Source: Spirodela intermedia (Eukaryota > Streptophyta > Magnoliopsida > Alismatales > Araceae). Taken from it: a stretch of 64,000 nt of DNA. The translations under genes were made by a program, and so were the position numbers. Each line of letters begins with the position of its first letter. The stretch's first letter is position 1. Below are positions 57,040 through 64,000 of the stretch, one piece after another. The notes beneath the pieces were generated by a model. It saw nothing but the letters and a program-made list of their open reading frames with translations, was not told where the DNA came from and ran no database searches. Location: the NCBI GenBank assembly GCA_902729315.2, contig LR746265.1, positions 9,535,892-9,599,891 on the forward strand. Direction: 5' to 3'.

Positions 57040-58221
57040 TTTTTTTTTTTTGAAGAAGAAGAAATTTGATTGAGTGATAAAAGTTTGACCTCATTCCGAG
57101 GTTACATAAGTGGGATCTCATTCGCACAAGGGGCGAGGATGACATGAAGAATGAAAGACCTCTTTTGAAGAGGGGATGTGATGATACTGGAGATAGGCTC
57201 CAAGGCGTTCATCATATTTGAGGAAGGTGATTGATTTGCATTGGGTTGAACTTTGAGTTCATGAAAGTTGGAAGATCTGCTCAACAGGAGTAGGACGAGA
57301 GCTCCATGTTGTGCGCCATGCAATGTTCCTGCAAGACAAGAGTTTGCTGCAGTAAGTGATTCTAAGAGATAAATAAATTGATATAAAGTGGTGAGAAAAG
57401 AGTGATTAGGGCAGTGAGGAGGATAGAACTATGCTGAAGCATGACAATAAGCCCAAATATGAACTTGCCTTGCTAGTGTTGCACGCGCCTAATCCCTCTG
57501 GCCAAGATCTTGTTAGTATCATCAGTTGCCGTACTTCCTCTAAGTAGGTAAGGGACCTTTCACCCCACGAGGAATGACTTGGTCTCTGGTTCTAACTCTT
57601 TTCTTTTCTCTTATTCTCTCTCTCTTCTTTCTCTCTCCTTGAGGGCCTCTTCTTTTACCCTCCACTAATGCCCATTATTTGGTGTACATTAGGCTAGTGA
57701 TTAAGGGAAGGGAAAAAGGTTGCCCTTTTTTTTTTTTTTTTTTTTTTTGGTTTTAGGGCCCTTTCCCTCACCCTCCACTAATTGTCTATGATGGGCTAGT
57801 GATTCCGGGAAAAGAAGTAGGCTGTCTTTTTTTTTTTTTTTTTTTTTTTTTCTAGAGAGAGAAAGGGAGGGAGAAAGAAATAGAGAATCGAGAGAGAGAG
57901 AGAGGAGAGAGGGTCAATCCTATGGATATAGATCTTTACCTTCTCATGGGTTCAAGCTGGCTGATGGTACTAATAAGATCTTGAGAGAGGTGCTAGGTTG
58001 CCGATTCACAACTAGTTTGGCAGGTCTGATGTGCTATAGACCTATAGTTCAAAAGTGGGCCGATGCCAACATATGCTGATAGTTCTATGTCCTCACTACT
58101 TGAGCATGATAGATAGTAGATGTGATGTGATTATGAGGAGAGTAATGATTGGAAGTAATGTACCCGAGTGGATTACGATGTGCCTTGTTGTCCGTGTTGT
58201 GCTGTATCTCCATTGTGGTCT

Positions 58222-61200
58222 TCAGCGGCCAATAGTAACCACCCCTGATCTCCTCCAAGCAATACGCCACTGTCGTGGAGAGGCCGGTAGTGGAGTGCGG
58301 TGTATGCGTAAAGAGGGTATGCCGAGTCGCTCAAGTCTATGAGCACCTCGGGCTTCCAGGGGCATGTCCTGCCAAAAAGAGAAGACTGTCCTCCGACGCG
58401 ATCTGACTCCATGCGCAGCAAGGGCGTCAGCTGTCTGATTCCCTTCTCGGAATTGATGCGTAATAGTTGTGATGCGTCCTCGACATCGCATGATGTCTGC
58501 CCAGATATTCTTGAGCCTCCAATGAGGACAAGAGTCTGCACGTAACATGTCCACTAACACTTTGGAATCAGATTCTAAGACAATGTTAGTAATATTTTGC
58601 TCCTCACAAAGAAACAAACCATCCCGTATTGCCATAGCCTCTGCCACAGTATTAGTTTGTATATTATAAAAGTTCGAAAAGGCAAAGAGAATGCATCCTG
58701 TACTATCGCGTAAGATACCGCCTCCTCCAGATGATCCTGGGTTGCCTTGAGATGCTCCGTCGACGTTGAGTTTCCACTGTCCAGCCCTCGGTGGTGTCCA
58801 TCTAACAGATCGGACAGTAGTCCAGGTCTGTGTAGGTATGATATGGAGTCCCCAAAGCCCAAAAGCCTCACAAACAGAACGCGAGCGTTTCGTTTTATTT
58901 GGCACTAAGGAATGAGTACTCCGAAGCCATTGTGTTACGTGCCTCATAATCTCTGTGGCACGCATCACTTGGCCTGCATATCGAGATGAGTTACGTCCCT
59001 TCCATATTTCCCATAACATATATGCTATGGAGATACGGATGAAAGGACAAACCTTGACACTCGTCGGTGAGTCAAAGACTCTCCTAAAGACCTCTAGTGG
59101 TGGTCTCGTAGGTCTGTACGAGAGCATTGGAAGCCAATTCGCTAGAAGTTGACGCCAACACTCGACAGCGATATCACTATGGAAAAATAAATGTTCCATA
59201 CTTTCGTCTGTCGTGATGGAGCAACAATGACATTTCCTTTCCACCTCCTGATCGGTGACAATCACTCGATCGTCGGTGGGTAGTCCTCGGTGCATGAACT
59301 TCCACAGGAAGAACGAAACACGAGGTGTGATGGCCGGATGCCATATGAGATTTCCCCAAAATGTCTTTGGGGAGCGGTTTCTAAAGTGCTCCCAAGAGGA
59401 GCTACAAGAGAAACTGCCATCTATGGTAAGTGTCCAGATGGGTTGGTCCTCAGTAAAACTCATCTCAGTCATGGTGATGGCTGGTAACAAGTCCGACGGT
59501 AGTCCATGCCTCTCAATAAGTAGACGAGTGTCTCCTTGGAGAAGCTGGGCTACCGTCAAGCGAGGCCAAGAAGATGTGAAAGTGGTAAAACAGGCCAATG
59601 GTGTGTCCTCTAGCCAAGTGTCGTACCAGGCACTGATCTCGCCTCGCCCCACTCGCCAACGAATAAGAGGCACCATCTCCAACCAATGTCGCTGCCAGTC
59701 TGCCCATCGTTTGACTCCTTTGATGTCAGCCGGCTGTCGAGCCCACTCACCATATTTGGCTGACACAAAAGTACCTAGCACCGATGGTGTGGTCCTCATC
59801 CTCCAAATGAGTTTCTTTTGAAGCATGTTAAGTACATCTTGAGGGCGCCTAATACCTAGGCCACCCTCATCCGTAGGTCGACATGCTTTCTCCCAAGAAA
59901 CTCGGCGTTGACGACGAGGTCCCTCAAGTTGTCCATCCCAAAGGAAGGACGTACATATCCGTCTAATAGTCTGTAAGACGGTGTCTGGTACCTCATGGAC
60001 TGCCAAAAGGTGTAATGGTATGCTCATGAGGACATGGCGTATCAACTGGATCCGTCCTCCAGGGGATAGAAGTTGTAACTTCCATCCTGCTAGTTTCTTC
60101 CTTAACTTGCCCACTAGGGCGTCAAAATAGTGTATGCGCCTACGGCCGAGGAAGATAGGACATCCTAGATAGTCAAAAGGTAAGTGTCCACGAGAGAACC
60201 CTGTTAGGCCCTGGATGCGTCGTATGGTCCCTATGGGAGTAGAAGGGGCTACTATGAAGCTACTCTTCGAGGCATTTACGAGTTGACCTGCAGCTCGCTC
60301 ATACCTCGAGATAATACTCATGAGCCCTCTAATGGATGTCTCACCTCCATTGAGGAAGAGTATCGCATCATCAGCAAAGAGGGAGTGTGAGATGATCGGG
60401 CAGCCCCTCTTCGAGTAGTATGGTCGGATAAGTCCTTGATTGATCGCTCGGGTGAGGGATCGACTGAGGACTTCTTCAACTAAGATGAAGAGGGTGGGTG
60501 ATAGTGGATCGCCCTGTCGTAGACCTCTCGTGGCCGTGAAGAATGGTGTGGAGCTACCGTTCACTAATAAAGAGAAATGATTCTCCCTAACACATGCATC
60601 GACTAAGTCAATGAAGTCGTCGGTGAACCCAAAGCATCTAAGAACCTTAATGAGGAAACTCCACTCTATCCTATCAAAGGCCTTCTCCATGTCTAATTTG
60701 ATGATGATGTTAGAGCCTCGACAATCATGGCCAAGGGACTGTGCTAGTTCATGTACTAGCATGATGTTATCGTGAATGTACCGTCCCTTGACAAATCCGC
60801 ATTGTTCTGGAGATATAAGTCTATCAAGGAAACTACTCAATCTACGTGTAACGATCTTAGATACAACTTTATAACACACGTTACACAAACTGATAGGTCG
60901 AAAGTCTCTAAATGAGGTTGGGGTAGTCACCTTCGGTATAAGTGCAAGGAAGGTGGCCTTCCAACTTCGTGTAAAGAGTTTACGACGAAAGATTTCCTTG
61001 ATGGCCTGGATGAGATCAGTGCCAACGATATCCCAACATGAAATGTAAAAATCAGCTGGGAAACCATCTGGCCCGGGTGCACGATGTCTGCTCATAGAGA
61101 AAACTACTTCCTTGATCTCTTCTCCCGTGGGTATGGCTGTTATGAGAGAGTTCTCACGGTGAGTGACCAATGACGGGATCGAAGTGAGCATATCATCAGA

Positions 61201-62418
61201 AATCTCAATCGGCTGAGAGGTTAAGAGAGTACGAAAGTACTCAACCCCTGCCTCCTGCATGCGGGAAAGGTCATGATCATATGTCTCTAAAAGAGAGGTA
61301 TAATCTGAACGTGAGCGATGAGCGACCGAGGCATGAAAGAAACGAGTGTTTCTATCACCCTCTTGTAACCACTGGATGCGTGATTTCTGGAGATAGAATA
61401 ACTCCTGTCGTCGCACAACCTCATCAAGCTGGTCACTCACTCTACTCCTCCTTTCCCAAGCAGCATCTGAATATCTAGCTTGCAGTAGTCTTTCAACTTC
61501 TGCTAACTCTTTTTGCAATGCATCAACTTGGGTATGGACATTCCCATAGATATGTCGGTTCCACCATTTAAGGTGGAGTTTGAGATTCCTTAACCTATAG
61601 CTAAGGTTCTCCATAGGAGAATCTGAGATCTGTCCGTACCAGTGATTCCGTACGAAACTCTGAAAGTTTTCATGTTGGAGCCACATGGTTTGAAATCTGA
61701 AGGGGGGTCTGTGGGTGCTCATACTCTGTTTAGGGAGTATGAGGATCGGGGTGTGATCTGACCTATAACGGGGTAATATCGTGACTAATATGGGATGTCG
61801 CATCATGGCGATGCTGTTGATGAAACAACGATCGATACGCTCATAAATCAAAGCGTCCCCTCGATTGTTGCTCCACGTCCATGCCTCGCCTGATGTAGGT
61901 GGCTCAATAAGAGCTAATCGAAAAATACAGTCATTGAACATCTCCATGTTACGGGCCCTAGGGATTCGCCCACCTTGACGTTCACTAGTATTACGGACAC
62001 AGTTGAAGTCACCTGCTAGGTACCAAGGAGACTCAACTAGTGTAGGGTAGTCCCTCACGTATTGAACTAGGTCCGCCCAAAGAGTTTCTCTTTCTTCGGA
62101 TCTATGTGATGCATAGATGACCGAGAAGGTGAACTCTTGGGTGAGATCTCGAGCCGTCATAGTGATATGCTGGGGTCCCTCGACTAGCAACTCCATAGAG
62201 TATGGTCTAGTCCAAAAGATCCAAATATGATTCGTGGGGTTGGAGTGAAAATGATCCATACCTAACCTCCTAAGTAAGGGTTGGATACGATCTGATGATA
62301 TCATAGGCTCAATGAGGCCTACTATACCTAGTCGATACTGTCTGATAAGGCTAGCTATATAGAATTGGGTTTCGAGGTTGCCTATACCTCGACAATTCCA
62401 TATGATGCTAGGTATCAT
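58222..62418 (-). CDS. LINE ORF2: endonuclease, reverse transcriptase, RNase H
   Basis: The 1398-residue polyprotein has an N-terminal apurinic-type endonuclease (about 1-230: WNCRGIGN at 7-14, Glu in LIEP at 37, AGDFN at 135-139, RSDHTPI at 219-225). The reverse transcriptase follows (about 485-770: KLDMEKAFDRIEW at 574-586, GLRQGDPLSP at 632-641, catalytic FADD at 681-684), then a zinc domain (about 1030-1095: KCHCC at 1062-1066 and EHLFFH at 1075-1080). The C-terminal RNase H is at about 1215-1340 (catalytic Asp1220 in LNVDG, Glu1260, Asp1284 in ESDS, Asp1331 in TADALA). This layout is typical of plant L1-clade LINEs with a plant-type RNase H. It nicks target DNA, primes reverse transcription from the RNA 3' end and removes RNA. 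The start ATG follows the ORF1 stop by one codon in the same frame. Confidence 0.95.
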   Translation of the reverse strand: MIPSIIWNCRGIGNLETQFYIASLIRQYRLGIVGLIEPMISSDRIQPLLRRLGMDHFHSNPTNHIWIFWTRPYSMELLVEGPQHITMTARDLTQEFTFSVIYASHRSEERETLWADLVQYVRDYPTLVESPWYLAGDFNCVRNTSERQGGRIPRARNMEMFNDCIFRLALIEPPTSGEAWTWSNNRGDALIYERIDRCFINSIAMMRHPILVTILPRYRSDHTPILILPKQSMSTHRPPFRFQTMWLQHENFQSFVRNHWYGQISDSPMENLSYRLRNLKLHLKWWNRHIYGNVHTQVDALQKELAEVERLLQARYSDAAWERRSRVSDQLDEVVRRQELFYLQKSRIQWLQEGDRNTRFFHASVAHRSRSDYTSLLETYDHDLSRMQEAGVEYFRTLLTSQPIEISDDMLTSIPSLVTHRENSLITAIPTGEEIKEVVFSMSRHRAPGPDGFPADFYISCWDIVGTDLIQAIKEIFRRKLFTRSWKATFLALIPKVTTPTSFRDFRPISLCNVCYKVVSKIVTRRLSSFLDRLISPEQCGFVKGRYIHDNIMLVHELAQSLGHDCRGSNIIIKLDMEKAFDRIEWSFLIKVLRCFGFTDDFIDLVDACVRENHFSLLVNGSSTPFFTATRGLRQGDPLSPTLFILVEEVLSRSLTRAINQGLIRPYYSKRGCPIISHSLFADDAILFLNGGETSIRGLMSIISRYERAAGQLVNASKSSFIVAPSTPIGTIRRIQGLTGFSRGHLPFDYLGCPIFLGRRRIHYFDALVGKLRKKLAGWKLQLLSPGGRIQLIRHVLMSIPLHLLAVHEVPDTVLQTIRRICTSFLWDGQLEGPRRQRRVSWEKACRPTDEGGLGIRRPQDVLNMLQKKLIWRMRTTPSVLGTFVSAKYGEWARQPADIKGVKRWADWQRHWLEMVPLIRWRVGRGEISAWYDTWLEDTPLACFTTFTSSWPRLTVAQLLQGDTRLLIERHGLPSDLLPAITMTEMSFTEDQPIWTLTIDGSFSCSSSWEHFRNRSPKTFWGNLIWHPAITPRVSFFLWKFMHRGLPTDDRVIVTDQEVERKCHCCSITTDESMEHLFFHSDIAVECWRQLLANWLPMLSYRPTRPPLEVFRRVFDSPTSVKVCPFIRISIAYMLWEIWKGRNSSRYAGQVMRATEIMRHVTQWLRSTHSLVPNKTKRSRSVCEAFGLWGLHIIPTQTWTTVRSVRWTPPRAGQWKLNVDGASQGNPGSSGGGGILRDSTGCILFAFSNFYNIQTNTVAEAMAIRDGLFLCEEQNITNIVLESDSKVLVDMLRADSCPHWRLKNIWADIMRCRGRITTITHQFREGNQTADALAAHGVRSRRRTVFSFWQDMPLEARGAHRLERLGIPSLRIHRTPLPASPRQWRIAWRRSGVVTIGR

Positions 62419-62421
62419 GAT

Positions 62422-64000
62422 CTAGTGAGTGGCCCCACGAGTCCTAGATCTCGTGGAGTAAGGTGAGCGTCTAGTGAGTCGTGTGGTCCTAACCTCCGTC
62501 TGATATCCCTCCTCTGGGTAGGTAGTCTCAATGTCAGTCTCAGAGCTACCATCCTCATGGGTACTAGTCGTGTGGCCCGTAGTATCATGAGCACTAGATG
62601 AGGAGGATGGGTGTGGTGCTTGACGATTCGTTAAGCACTGTCCTCTATCGGGGCTCTCCCTAGAATCAGCGGGTGGTGGATCAAGTATAGGAAACTGATC
62701 TGACGGTTGTAATAGGGGAGAGGGGGGGAGGGTATAAGAATCAGAATGGGGGGCTATGTAAGATGTACTAATAGGAAGTATGCTGGGGGTAGACCCTCCT
62801 AATAGATCATCAACGGGGATTTGAGGTGGATGGATAGGGCCCAAGCCTATACCCTCAGAGGAAGGGGTAGACCTCGGTCGGTGGGGACTAAGAGGTGAAG
62901 GACTCCTTCTACGTGGGGACGAGTGAATGGGCGGGGAGGAGCTGGGTGGTGGAGAGACACTAATGGGTGGAGTGGGGTGGGTGAGTATGGGGGGTCGGAT
63001 AACCCGGGGGGATCTAGTATGGGGGGTTGGACTAGGTGAGTCCCTCGTAGTGGAGGATGCTAGCCCTTTGGAAGGCCTAGTTCCCCTTTGTGCAGGTCCC
63101 TCAAAGTCTCTCTCATCTAAAGCCCCTAAGACCTCGAAGGTGTTTGAGGTTAGGGGTTGCTTTCCCTTGCTCAAAGGGGAAGGTGTAGCCTCTCGTGTTC
63201 CTTTCTTCCCCCCTGTGTAGGTGGAAGAAGGGCGTCCAGCTGCCGGCTTTCGCCGTGTATGCTGTGTCTCAATCAGTGAGCTAGGCTTCTCCTGTGCCTT
63301 CCGAGGTAAGGAAGGTGGAGCCGCCATAGGGGCAATCGACCTCTGAGGATGACGAGCACTCTGAGCATCCTTTCTCATTTCGACGAGGTAATCGTCATAT
63401 GAGATCGGTACTAGAAAGGCTCGTGTGGTCGTCTGTGGTGTACATGCCTTCTGACGGCATGTGCTGACAGTGTGGCCCAAGATCGCACAGTGTGTGCAGA
63501 AATACGGTAGTCTCTCATAAATGATGGGCTGATAAAGTTCATCATCTCCACTACGTATAACGAGAGTCCTCTGGAGGGGAGCCATTAGGTCCACCTCTAT
63601 ACAAACTCGTGCATATCCGGGTCGGTTGAACATTTTTACGCCTGGATCAAGGCATATGAATGTTCCCACCGCATTTGCCAAAGACTCAAGTGCCTTTGGC
63701 GTAAATAAATGGGCAGGTAGGCCAGGGAAGCCCACCCATAATGGAACCACATGAGACTGATGTGCTTGGTGCCCTATGTCATTTTGTGGTGTCCATCTGT
63801 GGGTATGGAGGGTAGACTCCCCCATTCTCCAAGTGGGTCGGCTCCATGCTCGGCGATAATCCGCTTCTAGCTCAAAGCGGATGTATATGCTACGATAGTC
63901 TCGAGCTCCGATGGAGACTCGGCCCTGAAAATTTCCAGGTGCCATGTAAATCTTCTCTATGTCACCTATGGTTGGTCGTTTCGTAGTGAAACGACCAACT
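62422..64000 (-). CDS. LINE ORF1 (partial): DUF4283 RNA-binding protein with zinc knuckle
   Basis: The frame is open to the window edge; alignment with LINE copy 2 shows that VGRFTTKRPTIGDIEKIY, upstream of the first in-window Met (63945), is part of the protein, so the true start lies beyond 64000. Visible domains are an RRM-like DUF4283 module (RDYRSIYIRFELEADYRRAW; LWVGFPGLPAHLFTPKALES; GYARVCIEVDLMAPLQR) and a CCHC knuckle, CTHCAILGHTVSTC. A long Ser/Pro/Thr-rich, probably disordered tail follows, ending in ...RGATH and TAG. ORF1 proteins of this type bind LINE RNA to form the particle. At least 525 residues are in the window. Confidence 0.92.
   Translation of the reverse strand, partial: VGRFTTKRPTIGDIEKIYMAPGNFQGRVSIGARDYRSIYIRFELEADYRRAWSRPTWRMGESTLHTHRWTPQNDIGHQAHQSHVVPLWVGFPGLPAHLFTPKALESLANAVGTFICLDPGVKMFNRPGYARVCIEVDLMAPLQRTLVIRSGDDELYQPIIYERLPYFCTHCAILGHTVSTCRQKACTPQTTTRAFLVPISYDDYLVEMRKDAQSARHPQRSIAPMAAPPSLPRKAQEKPSSLIETQHTRRKPAAGRPSSTYTGGKKGTREATPSPLSKGKQPLTSNTFEVLGALDERDFEGPAQRGTRPSKGLASSTTRDSPSPTPHTRSPRVIRPPILTHPTPPISVSPPPSSSPPIHSSPRRRSPSPLSPHRPRSTPSSEGIGLGPIHPPQIPVDDLLGGSTPSILPISTSYIAPHSDSYTLPPSPLLQPSDQFPILDPPPADSRESPDRGQCLTNRQAPHPSSSSSAHDTTGHTTSTHEDGSSETDIETTYPEEGYQTEVRTTRLTRRSPYSTRSRTRGATH

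Larger units (their letters stand above)
57040..64000 (-). mobile_element. LINE copy 1: apparently intact plant L1 element, partial in window
   Basis: Minus-strand order: ORF1 (runs off the right edge), ORF2 (1398 codons, uninterrupted), a 1.17-kb 3' UTR (58221-57052) with two internal A-rich tracts (T runs at 57725-57749 and 57826-57851 on plus), and a poly(A) tail (57051-57040). No stop or frameshift is seen inside either frame and all catalytic boxes are present, so this copy is young and could be autonomous. The poly(A) end abuts telomeric repeats. The 5' UTR and ORF1 N terminus lie beyond 64000. Confidence 0.9.

Overview
This is nuclear DNA from a flowering plant. Several single-copy genes are very GC-rich with GC-rich third positions, which points to a monocot, though no single feature fixes the species. 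CT/GA microsatellites, TTTAGGG telomere-type repeats and plant-only gene families (PSB27, P-class PPR, a glycine-rich 8-Cys secreted protein, NAC and UPF0496 fragments, DUF4283-type LINE ORF1) all support a plant.

Layout. Positions 1-7.4 kb form a compact gene block: a secreted glycine-rich/8-Cys protein (+), a 1014-aa pentatricopeptide-repeat protein (-), and a two-exon single-pass membrane protein (-) whose second exon is only visible after splicing. Positions 7.4-17.8 kb are repeat-rich. They hold a short-LTR retroelement 5' end (8979) with GC-rich tandem repeats, and a Copia element (10728-14180, -) with 118-127 bp LTRs, a tRNA-iMet primer site and an intact CATTA target duplication. Positions 17.8-23.3 kb carry two chloroplast genes on +: a six-exon Mpv17/PMP22-family gene and intronless PSB27. 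Positions 23.9-31 kb contain a decayed Ty3/gypsy element (-), a second gypsy protease fragment, and the 3' exons of an unrecognised gene (-). Positions 32-37 kb form a patchwork of gene fragments (UPF0496-like, a chitinase-like gene split into opposite orientations, a NAC exon) around a 76-bp satellite. Positions 37-47.7 kb are T-rich relics, including an L1-type LINE.

From 48 kb to the right edge lies the most unusual part. Six poly(A) retroelements stand head to tail, all on the minus strand: an old full-length LINE (48.07-54.26 kb), a 5'-truncated LINE tail, an apparently intact LINE running off the right edge, and three short units built from 5S rRNA sequence plus about 86-bp hairpin repeats. 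In five of the six, the poly(A) tail is followed by CCCTAAA-type telomeric repeats. The repeated hairpins read on the poly(A)-sense strand as 5-bp stems closed by GNRA tetraloops, with compensatory stem changes. I infer a LINE and a 5S-derived non-autonomous partner that share insertion into, or tailing with, telomere-type repeats. This is a hypothesis from one window. Genes outside this array look like ordinary housekeeping loci and do not form a pathway.
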